From NCBI RefSeq assembly GCF_008831285.2, contig NC_045143.1, positions 21,290,854 through 21,354,853 of the forward strand: a stretch of 64,000 bases of DNA, in the 5' to 3' direction. This stretch comes from Nymphaea colorata (taxonomy: Eukaryota; Streptophyta; Magnoliopsida; Nymphaeales; Nymphaeaceae). The position numbers were made by a program, and so were the translations under genes. The notes under the pieces were generated by a model. The model had not been told where the DNA came from. It made no database searches and was given only the letters and a program-made list of their open reading frames with translations. Below are positions 23,501 through 35,659 of the stretch, one piece after another (position 1 is the first letter of the stretch; every line of letters begins with the position of its first letter).

Positions 23501-26420
23501 TTTTATTTCTGTGCCTTTTGCTTTTGACTGACTCTTGGAAAAAACTTGGTATTGGCATCTTCATCCTTGAGCCATTTAATTCTGCTTTTTTGTCTCCAAT
23601 AGTGCTCTTTCATAAGGAGAAGACGGTTTAGTTGCTCTCTATATTTAGTTTCCTTTTGAATAGCCTTCAGCTCGCCATTCTCAACCTCAATTTGCAACCA
23701 CAACATGGCATTTTTGTGCTCATTGATCTCATTTTCAAAGCCTCTCCTAAACCTCTTCGCCCAAGAGGACACACTGGTTTGGACTAGCTCAAGTTTCTTT
23801 AAGATCCTGATCAAAGGATAGCCACGGTCAATCTCCTGCAAGCGGTCTTTAATGATGTTTTGACATTCTGTTTCTTTCATCCAAAAAGTATAAAATAAAA
23901 AAGGAAGGCCTGCCACAAGCCCCAATTCTGTGATTATAAGCATTGAGAATAATGGAATTGTGATCAGAGCAAGTGCAAGGGAGAACCATGAGTTCATTGC
24001 AGTTAAACATGATATCAACCCAAGAAGGAGTAACAAAACAATGATCGATCTTACTCATTACATTTGCAGGGCCCATACGATTGTTAGTCCATGTATACTT
24101 GATGTGTGGATTAGAAATTTCTGTTAAGTTGCAACTATTGACAAAATTCATGAAGGCCATACATGCTAACTGAGCAGGAGGGTTACCAGATTTCTCGACA
24201 GCACCACTTACACCATTGAAGCCTCCAAGGCAAACCAGAGGCTCCTATGAGGAAATGAAAATTTGCTGCAAGTCAAGTAATTGCCACTTTCTACGTCTGA
24301 AATCAGTATCTAGATAAATACTGATTGCATAGAAATGTAGTATGTTCTTCCTATCCTTGAAATTGCATGATATCCATGCTCAAGACAATGAGACGTGAAC
24401 TAGATCAATGACATTATGATTCCAAATAACTAAAATCCGAGCCCATCCATCGACATGAGATAAATTGGAGACAATACTATACTTTGGAAGCATAAGCTGC
24501 AGCTTTCTAACACCATCAAGAGATAATTTAGGGTCAATAATGAAAGAAATTTTAGGGTCATTCTTGCAAGGGTGAATTGAAGTTCCTGATTTCACTCCCT
24601 ACCTACCAGTTCCCTTATGTTCCAGCTGCACACTTTCATGATCGTTGGGTTTGACCACCCTAGCAGGCAAAATTTCTTTGCCCTCCCCTTCACCATGTTG
24701 AATTCCATCACAGTTTGTCTGGCCATCTCTCTTGGGTGCACCTCCTCCAGGGTCTATCGCCATGGCCTGGTTTGTGCCAATATCTACAAGTTTGGGCATC
24801 GCCTCTTGAAGGGCGACGTTGACAGCCATAGGCATCTATGCAACTATTGCCAAGTTGCCCTCATTCTGCTCTTCTTCTTGAGCTCTCCTTTTAGGGACAA
24901 TGTTATCTGCATTGTTTAGAATTCGCTTGTGAGTACCTCCAAGCCGCCTTTTCCTCGACTTTTTGGTCTGTGTAGCAAAGGAAAATACTGCTTTTTGATT
25001 CATCTCAAGGTCTACTTGAGCCTTGATCCAAAAGTTGGTGGGGTGACAATCGTGTCCTTAGTTTTGGGTTCTATCTAGTTTTTTGGACTGTCAGCATGGG
25101 TCCCAAGTTGAAAATTTCCCTCCTCTCGAAATGCTCTCGGTGTGAGGGGAGAGCTGTGGTGAGTTTCAACCAGAGCCTGATGATGTGCATGTGCTGTCTT
25201 AGGAATTGCAAGGGATGAAGCATTTGATGCGTCTCTCAAAGGAGACACATCAGATGGAGCTTCAATAACCTCTGATTCAAGGATATTGAATTTGTTTCCA
25301 TTTTCTTTGTTGTTGGGCATTGTCATTTGGTATCTTTTGCCTTGCCTTTTGACCACTTTAACTGTGGACCAGCCTTCTTTTTCACAATCATGTTGGTTAT
25401 TTACTTCCTTTTTGGATACACATGCTACCATGTTGTGGGTGGTTGAGCTACACATTGATCAAAACTTCACCCTCTCCTCATATTCCATGGCTTGCATTAC
25501 CCTCTTTCCATCTTCAAAAGCGAGGGGGATTTCCAGCGTTGGAACAAACCCTAGTGGAACTTCCACTAGGATTCGGGCAAAATTGTGTTTATCCATATGT
25601 TTAGTAGAGTGATCCATACCTACCAGTCATGCATCCATCACCATAGCAATGTCAGCAAAGGTTCTCTTGTACCACTTAAACAGAGGAAGGTTCAGCAGCC
25701 TAATCCATATGTGCACCTTGGATGATGCTGCTACTTGCATCTCCATTCCTGGAAACCATCTGTTCACCGTGAGAAAGCGACCTCCAACTTTCCAGGTAGT
25801 TTTCCAAAAGTTCTTGTTTGGAGTTGGTTCTGATGAGGAAGTTCCCTTTTCTGACTGTTGTGAACTTCACTGAGGGAAGATGCATCCATTGACGCTTGAG
25901 CATCTCAAATATGACAGGTTAATCAAGACGACCCCTTCCTAGCCTCCAACGAAAGTGGCAATGGCAGAAAAGTCAAAAGGGCAAGTCATAGCCTTATAGG
26001 CTGCATTTGATATAAACAACGTCTTTCTACCCTCCATGTCTTTGATTTCTAGGAAAGGGATGTCGCATACCTCTTTCTAGATTTCTCCAATGACAACTGA
26101 TGTCCATGTTCTCGTCGCAGCTTGCTCTGCCTGGTTAAGAGTTTCTTTTGCTTGAACCACCTTACTGGCCCCATTCTGGCAATGGGGGTTCCTCTGCTCA
26201 TCATCGTCACTCTTTTCATGGCTGGCCTGCCCTTTACTCTTCAACTTTTGTGATGCTTCTGCCAAAGAAGGAAAACCACCGCAGTGGCCATCGGCAGCAT
26301 GAGCGAATGCCTTAACCGGCACATCAATATCTCGCACATCGCCTGCTGCCTCCATCCCCAAGTTTTTGAAGCATGTATTGTCCACCTCTTCACCCTCTGC
26401 TTAGATGGGGGAGGGGCCCC
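20522..26420 (-). mobile_element. L1-type non-LTR retrotransposon (LINE), degraded
   Basis: On the minus strand it reads ORF1 (gag-like, 26441 to about 24650) then ORF2 (endonuclease, reverse transcriptase, zinc-binding C-terminus, 24639 to 20764). The 3' end lies near 20522-20575, where the minus strand shows AATAAAATGG followed by GAGGGCATAACCCTC, a small hairpin. No clear poly(A) tail or target duplication is visible, so both boundaries are approximate. It inserted into the LTR of the LARD and is therefore younger than it, yet it has many stops and frameshifts. Confidence 0.85.
20764..24639 (-). pseudogene. LINE ORF2: AP endonuclease and reverse transcriptase, broken
   Basis: The start is the minus-strand ATG at 24639 (MKVCSWNIRELVGRE), the conserved N-terminus of the apurinic endonuclease, followed at once by a TGA. 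The endonuclease end is at 24160-23850 (IKYTWTNNRMGPANVMSKID, then SDHN). RT motifs follow: ENFRPISLCN, QNDFLAGRCIQDS and LCLKIDISK (23168-22869), then the active site LFYADDLIMFS (about 22600-22560), intact. The zinc-binding domain is at 21530-21198 (WVLCHKHEEDESHLFFGCP). ORF2 nicks target DNA and copies the element RNA in place. Multiple stops and shifts make it non-functional. Confidence 0.85.
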
Positions 26421-26441
26421 TTTCTTAGTTAAAACCGCCAC
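24650..26441 (-). pseudogene. LINE ORF1: DUF4283-like RNA-binding protein, broken
   Basis: The minus-strand frame from about 26441 to 26077 is a low-complexity N-terminus. 25903-25700 resembles the DUF4283 domain of plant LINE ORF1 (LKRQWMHLPSVKFTTVRKG, then an ESW element). 25610-25430 matches the following segment (FARILVEVPLGFVPTLEIPL, VMQAMEYEERVKF), then a partial CCHC knuckle (CSSTTHNMVAC) after a stop. 25455-25075 and 24835-24660 are polar tails. ORF1 normally coats the element RNA. Stops and shifts break it into at least four pieces. Confidence 0.75.
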
Positions 26442-26642
26442 TTGGGGGGTGGTTTTGGACCTGTTGGGTGGTCATTAGCCCTGCCCACACCCCAAAGGAG
26501 TATTTGCCGGGCTAATGGCCAATCCCATTTGGTCAAAACTTATTTTAAAAAAATAAAAATTATTCAAAATACTTAGAATTTGTATGAAAATCTTGTTAAT
26601 TTCAAAAAAATTCAAATTTTGACTTCTGACTTCAAAACTTTC

Positions 26643-26650
26643 TATAAATA
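26643..26650 (+). promoter_or_regulatory. TATA box of the LARD 5' LTR
   Basis: TATAAATA is followed by a C-rich stretch. The equivalent position in the 3' LTR (near 32163) is degraded to CTCTATACCC. Confidence 0.55.
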
Positions 26651-27799
26651 CCCCCACAATCCTCCCTCTTGGGCATGAGCTAACCCTTGGGGAACCTCTA
26701 GTGCTTTTTCACTTGAAGACTTAGAGTTTTATTTGGCTCTTTCTCTCATTTCATCTCTTTTTTTCTTCTTTTTCTTCTCCAAGTTCCAACTCTTCAAGGG
26801 AGCAAGAGAAGATACTAGAGGTATGTAGTCTTCATTTGTTTTCATTTCTAGTTTCCCTTTGCTACCTTCCTATGGCCGTGCAAGAAAGCTCTCATGATCT
26901 CCTATTTGGAGTTGAGAGCTACTCTCGAGTGCACCGAGAGTACGAGCAAGGCAAAATAAATTTTATTTCTTCATTTATTTCCAAAAATATACTTAATATA
27001 TCACTTTATTCATCATTTGTGTTTGAGATGATGCTTATGCGTGATGTATTAATTTTCTCTAATCAAATGAGAAAATGTACGGTGAGAATGAGTATTTGGG
27101 TTGGGATTTCTTCGTTCTTATGATGATTTTTTAGGTTGGGATTTGTCCAGCCCAGGAAAGCCATTCATGAATATGTACATGTTAAAATGCATATTCGTGT
27201 CATTCTCACGTTTAGTTTCTTTTCTTAATCACCCAATTAAGGACCCAATGAGTGCTTTATTACGTTGCTTGTTTTTCTAACATACCCAAATGGTGGAAGA
27301 AATATATTTTCTTGTAACAAACGAAATAATAATGCTTTTATGTCTAAATATAAAAATATTTGGAATCTTGTTTTCAAGAGATTTTAAAAAACAAGAACCC
27401 TCTGTAATGAGGCCTTGGAAACTTAGCCTAGGCTCTTGTATGAGTTCAAATTCCTCTCCGGCCTACATAGAAAAATTGAAGTCAGACATTTTTAAGTCAT
27501 TTCTTGATTTGTACTCTAATGAAGACATATATGTATATACATGTTATATACGTATACGTGCACTTGACTATCTCATTTTGACCTTCTCTTTTTATGATTT
27601 AACACATTCTTTTACAAATTCTCGTACACGTACATATGAATATATACACATGTATTCCTCTATCTCTCTCTCTCTCTCTAGAGTCTCCTTTTCTCTAAAA
27701 TTCTCTTTTCTCTAAAATTCGTCTCTTTCTCTCTTTCCCAAAATCTTCTTCTCCCTCTCCATTTGAGTTAATACTTTTTTTTCACAAGCTTTCATATGC

Positions 27800-27803
<4 letters not shown>

Positions 27804-27838
<35 letters not shown>
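27804..27838. repeat. (TA)n microsatellite in the 5' LTR
   Basis: A run of TA units. The 3' LTR has a counterpart at about 33318-33348. Confidence 0.9.
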
Positions 27839-27839
<1 letters not shown>

Positions 27840-28750
27840 TTAAATATGTATATGTATATGTACCTTTCTCTATGTTTTTTTAAAAAATCTTCTATTTTGT
27901 GATTAAAAATTTCTTTATCTCTCTCTTTTTCCCTATTACTCTCATATTAAAGTATTTCATCTTTTCCATTCTTTCAAATATTTTTCTCTTATGATTTAAG
28001 GTTTTAATTTTTTATTTGTCGGCTTCACCAATATCAAAAATCAAGTAATGACCCAATATTGGAATCATGCTTAATGGTCTACAACCTCATTCCATTTTCA
28101 AAACTTTTCTCATTTTATAAAAATACTTACGACAATTTTATAAATAAAAATGAGAAACTTAGATGTATGTGATGGTAGGAATGCTTTTATTTGAATGTTA
28201 TGGTAGAAATGAATGATTTTGTTCTAATAACATAAGATCAAAACATTCAACATCCAATTCACTTAACATTATGAATAATCACAAGCACATCTTTAAAAGA
28301 ACTTAAAAAAGATGAGATGGAATTTTAACTATGTAGTAACTAAATTAGAGCAAAATCTCAAACCAACTTAAAGTCATAAGAGAACACTAAAGAGACTTCA
28401 AAAAGTGATCTCAAAGGTATCCAAATGATATTTGTAAAGATTTTTAAATTCAAAATTTCTCAAATCAAAATGTTTTACATTATCAAATGATTCTTCAAAA
28501 CTTTCTCAAAATCTTGAAACATTGAATCTTCAACATTTTCTCAACATTTAGAATGAAAAAGATGTTTAAGCCAAAATGAATTGCATCAAGGATAAGCATA
28601 GCCCTTGGATTGATTATCCCAATAAAGGCACCGGGAACGATCAATCCTCGTACTGACGGGTGAGTCCCTTTCTCTCTCATTTAAAATAAAACCTCATTTT
28701 TCTAGAGCACTCCAAAAACCAACTAAAAGATTTTTGGGGATGAAAACAGA

Positions 28751-28769
28751 TGGCGACCATGATGGGACC
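28751..28769 (+). other. Primer binding site, tRNA-Arg-like
   Basis: TGGCGACCATGATGGGACC lies two bases after the 5' LTR end. From memory, a plant tRNA-Arg ends ...CCCACTGTGGTCGCCA, whose complement begins TGGCGACCACAGTGGG. The site matches apart from about three central bases. tRNA-Arg priming is described for Ogre-type elements. Confidence 0.6.
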
Positions 28770-30903
28770 CATCATCGTTTGGCTATAATTATCATTGATG
28801 CATTTCCACTAACTTGAAGATCTCACATATTGTCCCCTTTGTTGGCCTTGACCCCATCGGCATTTCATTATATTGTTTCGTGATTGTATTTGTTGTCTTG
28901 CATTTAAGACTAATTGAGGATGATCAATCATGTTCACCTAGATCTAGATTGTCCTCAATTGAAGGCTTGATTCAAACAATGATTGCTCTTCCACTTGTTT
29001 TAATAATCATATTAGGAAACATTGTATTAGAGACAACCGATTTTGCATGTTTACTCTTATTTTAAAAAACTTACGATACCTATTTGTCTTGATCATCATG
29101 TTGTCGGGCTTGGTCTTAGGCGGTAGCACATGACTAAGCCTTACAATTGGACCACACCTTGGGCTGGAAAGCCCCCCATTAGTACATGAGTGGTAACTTA
29201 TAGTATATTGATGGGTGACCAAGAAGAAATGAAAAACCCAGCTCTTAGTTGCCTAATGGAGGAGTCTATGCTCGTACTAAACCTTTTGGCTAAGGTATAT
29301 TGGCATATCTTATGTGGAATAATCATAATTGATCAAACCAAACTCAATTAGGGTCCTATGTTCATTTTCCAAATATATGTACAATAAATGTGACTTTAAA
29401 AAGTGCTTGATGCTTATCATCGTATGATGAATGCATACACTCTTTGATCAATTGAATAACTTTACATTCTATCTTCCTCATTTAAATCGATGTCTTCTTT
29501 GATCATTTATACATAGTTTTCAACATGACCACATCATAAATTCATGCTTTAACCCAACTGCCTAAGTGACATTGATTTTTCAAATTCTATCATTCGGCAA
29601 GTCCATTTTTTTTAGAATTGCTTCAAAATTTACATTTTATCAGACCTTGTCATTCCCTCATTTATTCATTTGTTTAACATTCTATTATTAAACATGATAG
29701 TCATCTATTGGGTCCATTACCAACTTTGCTTGACTCAGGTTATGCATTCTTTTCCTTCATTTATATTTACCCAAACAATTGTTTAGGTTCAATACACATA
29801 GTGTGTCTTTCTTCTCATTTTACTACTTCCATGATTTTATTGGTCATCATTTATTCCAAGTGGATTACTAATCTTTGCTTTACTCCAATATATTCTATTT
29901 TCAATTATCAGACATTTGATTTTGACTTATTCATTCATCTCTATTAAAGTCTATATCTTCCTGAATCAAACCTCATATATTTATACTCTCCTTGAGATTT
30001 AATCATTTCAAAATTAAAATTCTTCACAAGTAATAGATTGCTCATAATTTTCTCTGTTTTCCTATATTATCAACTTGATATCTTGCCATGAGAATTACTA
30101 TTTACCGATCACATTCTTACAACAAATTTCTTTTCTACAAGCATTGTCCCAATAGCTTGTTATTAAAATCAAATCGGAAATTCTTTTATATCTAAGCTCA
30201 TGCACATGATATTACCTTTCACCCTCATTTTCCTATTAGCGAAAAATATATCAATTTTCTTTATATAATTTTGCCCATACCTTCTTTTTGTTGGAGCATT
30301 TTCCATTATTGTCATTGCCTCAGTGCTAACCCAAGACATTAACCATCTATCTTTTACCCAGTTCATCAGCACATTCTGTCTTGAATCAGATCCCATCTCT
30401 TATCAGTCATGGCAATCGCTAACACTAGGGCTTTTTTTTTTTAATTATGAATATTTTGAGGCATTTCTAAATTGCTTTTGGGACATATTTTTTCTTTCAC
30501 AATCATTCTTGTCTATCAAAAAAGGGTTATATCCCAATCAAATCAACTCAGTGCTAAGGTAAAGATTTGATCAAGCGCAATCCGGCCGCTAGGTTCAGGG
30601 CATTCTAAAGCCAGCTCAACCATGTCACTAGACATAGGAACCTTATGGAGCAAGCACGACTTGGCCGTTTGGCCAAGGGCTTTTCAAAGCAAGCTCAACT
30701 CAAGCGCTAGTTGGGAAAACTTTACTAAACAAGTTCAAAATCCAACCTTCGGTGAAAACAAAAATTTCACCTTAAGGCACTCGAGGTGATAGGAAGTCTT
30801 CATGTCACAACCAATGTAGGACCAATAGGGTCTCATCCCCAGCTTCAACAAAGGTATTTGAGGTGATGAGGGTTCTTTCCTAGCATTGCCACTTGTTATC
30901 GAG

Positions 30904-31205
30904 CAACCCACTCAGGAAAGGGATAAAATTTGAAATTATGGACAAAAAAGAGCAACCTATGCAGGTAAGGGGGTAAACCTGCAATGCAAGCCAAAGCAAT
31001 CCCCACAGGTAAGGGGTTAAATTTACAATACAAGCAAAGGCAACCCATTCAGAGGGATTAAACCTGAATTCAATTTCGGCAAACCCGCGCAAGTAGGAGG
31101 TTAAACCTGCAATAGCTCAAATAACACACACAGGTAAGAGGTTAAACCTGCAATACAAGCCAAAGCAACCCATTCAGGTAAAGGGTTAAACCTCAAATGC
31201 AGTTC
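30904..31205 (+). repeat. Seven-copy ~44-bp tandem array near the LARD polypurine tract
   Basis: Units with the theme CAACCCATTCAGGTAAGGGG followed by TTAAACCTGCAATACAAGCC start near 30904, 30953, 30997, 31041, 31080, 31124 and 31166. Spacing is 39-49 bp. It ends about 95 bp before the polypurine tract. Confidence 0.85.
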
Positions 31206-31298
31206 CGACATTTTAATCTTTGTAGTCAAAATTTTCATTAATCAAAATTTGGGGTGCTTATCTTTGCCACTAAGCACAGCAAATGCCAACTCAGTAAC

Positions 31299-31311
31299 AA
31301 AGAGGGGCATC
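31299..31311 (+). other. Polypurine tract of the LARD
   Basis: AAAGAGGGGCATC directly precedes the 3' LTR start TGTTATCACC. Confidence 0.7.
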
Positions 31312-33159
31312 TGTTATCACCCCAAATTTTTTCAAAAAGGGGTCTATTTCATTTTCACTCAAATCTCAATTATTTTATCTGCATTTCATTCCTGGGCCTT
31401 AAGACCGACCCTAGATCCAAAACAAACTTCCATATCCTTACCTAAGACCAATTCATGCCTATTTGATCCAAAATGAATCTCCAGACCCATGTTTGAGTCC
31501 AAACGCAAGATCCAACTTTGGACATGAGATTCAAATATAAAATTCGTCTCCTGGATCCAAATTAGATTCAAAACCCAAGTTTAGATCCAAATCGAGAAAT
31601 TCAAACTCAAATTCCAAAGCCGAGATTAAAACAACAAAATTTGACGCTATCAAGCGCCGCAGGTGCGCGCACAAACCTTCCTTTTGTTTTATGTCTCGTC
31701 CTCGCACCAAAATTACGTTTTTGAGCTTAAACCACTCATTAAAACGTGTCAGCGACCAATTGAACCTAATCCATATTTAAAATGAGCCAGGAGCCACTCA
31801 AAACGGAGTCAACCCCCATTTGTAACAAAATATACACATTCAAAAAATTGGTTTTATGCCTTCTTATTAGAATATCTTTTTTTTATTATTTATTCTATTT
31901 AAATTTATTTCATTTTTTAAAAAAATGGTCCTCGCTGCATGCATCAAGCGACACACCAGTGCCTGATGCGCTGTTGTGCAACAGTGCCTGGTGCATTGAG
32001 ACACCAGGCCAGGGTGCACAGGCCCCCCTTTCGGCTAATGGCCAATCCCAATTAGTCAAAGCCTATTTTAAAAAAAAATTAAATTATTCAAACATATTTG
32101 GAATTCACATGAAAATCTTGTTAAATTTCAAAAAATTCAAATTTTGAGTTTTGACTCCAAATCTCTATACCCCCACAATCATGTCTCTTAGGCATGGCTA
32201 ACCTTGGGAAACCTCCAGTGCTTCTTCACTTGAAGACTTATAGTTTTATTTGGCTCTTTCTCTCATTTTCTCTCTTCTTTCTTGTTTTTCTTCTCCAAGC
32301 TCCAACTCTTCAAGGGAGCATGAGAAGATATTAGAGGTATGTAGTCCTCATTTTGTTTTCATTTTAGTTTCCCTTTGCTACCTCCCCATGGCCGTGCAAG
32401 AAAGCTCTATTGATATCATATCCAGAGTTGAGAGCTACTTTTGAGTGCACCGAGAGTATGAACAAGACGAAATAAATTTCATTTATTTACAAAAATAGAC
32501 TTGATATATTGCTTTATTCGTCATTATGTTTGAGATGATGCTCATGCATGATGTATTAATTTTCCCTAATTAATGAGAAAATGCACAGCGAGAATGAGTG
32601 TTTGGGTTGAGATTTCTTCATTCTTATGATGATTTTTGAGGTTGGGATTTGTCCAACCCAAGAAAGCCCTTCACGAATATGTTCATGTTAAAATACATCT
32701 TCATATCATTATCACGTCTAGTGTCATTCTCACGTTTAGTTTCTTTTCTTAATCACCCGATGAATGTTGTATTATGTTGCTTGATTTTCTTTCATATGCA
32801 ATGATGGAAGAAATATATTCACTTGTAACAAACGAAACAATAATGCTTTTGTGTTCACATATAAAAAAATTTGGAATCATGTTTTCTAAAAAATTTTCAA
32901 AAGCAAGAACTCTCTTCAATGAGGCCTTGAAGACTTAACCTAGGCTCTTGCATGAGTCCAAGTTCCTCTTCAGCCTACATAAAAAAATTGAAGTCGAACA
33001 TTTTGAAGTCATTTCTTGATTTTAACTTTCATGAAGACATATACGTATATACATGTTATATACATATACATGCACTTAACTATTTCTCTTTGTCCTTCTC
33101 TTTTTATGATCTAACACATTTTTTTTACAAATTCTCATACACATAAATATGAATATATG

Positions 33160-33208
<49 letters not shown>

Positions 33209-33317
33209 CTTTTCACTAAAAGTCCCTTTTTCTCTAAAATCTCTCTTTCTCTCTTTTTCTAAAATCTTCTTCTCCCTCTCCATTTGAGTTAATACTTTCT
33301 TTTCACAAGCTTTCATA

Positions 33318-33357
<40 letters not shown>

Positions 33358-34231
33358 TCTTTTTTAAAAAAAAAAATCTTCTATTTTGGCCATTTTAAAT
33401 CTTTCTCTCTCTTTTTCCTTGTACTCTCATATTAATGTCTTTCATCTTTTCCATTCTTTCAAATATTTTTCTCCCATGATTTGAAGTTTTAATTTCTTAT
33501 TTGCCGGCTTCACCAAGTAATGATTCAATATTGCAATCATGCTTGATGGTCTACAACCCCATATCATTTTCAAAAACTTTTCATTTTTTATAAAATACTT
33601 ATGACAATTTTATAATAAAAATGAGAAACTTTGATGTATATGATGGTAGGAATGCTTTTAGATGAATGTCCTGGTAGAAATGAATTATTTCCTTCTAATC
33701 ATGTAGGATCAATACATTCATACATTCACATTCACTTAACGTCACGAATGATCACAATCACATCTCTCAAAGAACTTAAGCAAGACGAGATGGAGTTCTA
33801 ACTACGTAGGAACCAAATTAAAGCAAATCTCAAACCTACTTAAAGTCTTAAGGAAACACTAAAGTGGCTTCAAAAAGTGATCTTTGAAAGTTTCCAATGA
33901 TATTTGTAAATATTTCTAAATTCAAAATGTCTCAAATCAAAATGTTTTATATTCTCAATGATTCTTTAAAACTTTCTCAAAAGCTTGAAACATCAAATTC
34001 TTTGACATTTTTTCAAAGATTACACCACATTTAGAATGAAAAAGATGTTTAAGCCAAAATGAAATGCATCAAGGATAAGCATAGCCCTTCGATTGATTAC
34101 TCCGATAAAGGCATCGGGAACGGTCAATCCTCGTACCAACGGGCGAGTCCCTTTCTCTTTCATTTAAAATAAAACCTCATTTTTTTGGAGCACTTCAAAA
34201 ACTAGCCAAAAGATTTTTGGGGATGCAAACA
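31312..34231 (+). repeat. 3' LTR of the LARD
   Basis: 2,920 bp, TG...CA. It aligns with both halves of the interrupted 5' LTR and with the solo LTR at 2268-5715 (reverse). Contains (TC)n at 33162-33203 and (TA)n near 33318-33348. Confidence 0.9.
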
Positions 34232-34236
34232 ATAGT

Positions 34237-34432
34237 GGAACATGTAATTTCTTTTTGTAGAGAAGTAATAGGTTGTACAACTCATTTTGTTAGTGAAGTC
34301 AAGGTACTGTTAAATTTTAAATTTGTCTATTCTATGTTACCATAGGAATTTAAAATGTTATGTTTTTAGTTAGATTGTGAAATACGTACTGTTAGTTAGG
34401 TTTCTCTTTATTCCTTAACTCGAGGTGTAACA
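34237..34432 (+). repeat. Right end of a Ty3/gypsy 5' LTR
   Basis: This runs from the LARD target duplication to ...GTGTAACA, followed by a tRNA-Met type primer site. It is the 3'-terminal part of an LTR whose left part lies before 20003. Confidence 0.6.
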
Positions 34433-34435
34433 ATT

Positions 34436-34447
34436 TGGCATCAGAGT
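34436..34447 (+). other. Primer binding site of the gypsy element
   Basis: TGGCATCAGAGT differs at two positions from TGGTATCAGAGC (initiator tRNA-Met). Confidence 0.65.
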
Positions 34448-34689
34448 GTGGTTTAGGATTTAATTGTCATGCATGCATTTAGGATTAGTTGTTTTGGTGT
34501 AGAACTCATTACGATGGCTAATTTTGTAGTTGCCTCATTGTTAGAGTCGAGGTCATGGATGCGGGGGTGAGGCCCCATGGAGTATCTCTTTAGTAGACAT
34601 GACTAAAAACCCTTAGAGGACACCTCTTGCAGATGCAGGAGGCATAATGCAACTATATCTTAAGCAGGCTTGACAAATAGGCACCCAAA

Positions 34690-35530
34690 CCTTCTCAATC
34701 ACTACTGACCCACTTGAAGCGAAAAACTAGTCGAATGAGATGGATATAATTTTTAATTTCCTAGGCAGTACTAATGAGGAGAAACTACGTTGCTCCATGT
34801 TTTTATTGCGAGGTCCAGCTTATGCATGGTGGAAGACTATTCATGGGAGATACACATATCATTGTGCTTTCACTTGGGATGACTTTTGTAGGGAATTCAT
34901 AACAAAGTACTACCCACTAATGTATATAGAAAGTATAGCGAAAAAAAAATTATCAACTTAAATAGTGCAACATGATTGCAGATGAATATGCACAAATTTT
35001 TATAACTTTCCTAAATTTTCTCAATGATATTAATATGGTCGAGATAGAGAAATGTTGAAAATTTGAACAAAGGCTGAATTGGAAAATCTAGCAAAAAATT
35101 GTTGGCAACAAGGTGCCAAGAGTTCCCTCAACTCATGGGGGCAGCAAGACAAACAAAGATGGGACTCAACAGGAGTCATGAAGCTTTCAAGCTTCAAAAA
35201 CTAACCTTGGACCTATATGTAGAAGTGGAGCAAGTAGGCCACAGTGGTCTCAAGGGCCATATCAGCATTGGTCAGGAGTGACATCTAGAGGTAGCAGTTA
35301 TACAACAACCAGATTGAGGATTTCACCTATAATGTGGGTAGATGTCATAGCTATGTTGTTTCTAGTGAAGGATTGTTTGTGGGGATGTCTGGATTTGTAG
35401 CACCATGTGACACTTGTAGATGTTGACACTTAGGAGCATATCAGAAAGCTTTTTTGGAGTGTTACGAGTGTGGCAAATTGGGACACGTCAAAAGAAATTG
35501 GGAGGCAAAACAAAGATCTCATCTTCTCGC
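34690..35530 (+). pseudogene. Ty3/gypsy gag with zinc knuckle, broken
   Basis: The open frame 34740-34961 matches the retrotransposon gag domain: LRCSMFLLRGPAYAWWKT, then TWDDFCREFITKYYP. Frameshifts follow. The knuckle at 35455-35500 reads CYECGKLGHVKRNW, a CCHC motif with the final Cys replaced by Trp. Gag would form the capsid and bind RNA. Together with the tRNA-Met primer and the protease region downstream, the style suggests a chromovirus-like lineage such as Tekay, which is an inference. Confidence 0.75.
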
Positions 35531-35659
35531 ACCTCAGGTGTAGCTGCTTTGAGTTATAGCAGGCCTATAGGTCTGAAATCAGCTAGTTGAGGATGTGCCA
35601 GCTCATCACATATTAGAACTCGAGGTAGAGGCCAAGACTTCGCCATGTGAGTCTAAGAG

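Larger units (their letters stand above)
20003..28748 (+). repeat. 5' LTR of the LARD, interrupted by a LINE
   Basis: 20003-~20521 matches 31312-~31840, and ~26425-28748 matches ~32000-34231. The ~5.9 kb between is the minus-strand LINE. Removing it leaves about 2.9 kb, the length of the 3' LTR. Includes the TATA box at 26643 and a (TA)n tract at 27804-27838. Confidence 0.85.
28749..31311 (+). other. Internal region of the LARD, non-coding
   Basis: No gag, protease, RT or integrase motif is visible in any frame. It holds the primer site at its left, an AT-rich body, and a tandem array and polypurine tract at its right. Confidence 0.7.
20003..34231 (+). mobile_element. Large non-autonomous Tat/Ogre-like LTR retrotransposon (LARD) with nested LINE
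   Basis: The 5' LTR (20003-28748, split by a LINE) and the 3' LTR (31312-34231) both start TGTTATCACCCC and end near GGGGATG(C/A)AAACA. Five-base target duplications are perfect: atagt at 19998-20002 and 34232-34236. The internal region of 2,563 bp has a PBS, a tandem array and a polypurine tract but no gag-pol. Over the last ~195 bp the LTRs differ at about 19 positions by eye, so the insertion is old. The PBS type and the tandem array beside the polypurine tract fit the Tat branch of Ty3/gypsy. Movement would have required enzymes from a relative. Confidence 0.85.

Noticed and set aside
29080-29280. Possible 5S rRNA (GATGGGTGACC)
   Set aside because: Only that short word matches; the rest of the 5S sequence and the promoter boxes are absent. 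It is internal LARD sequence.
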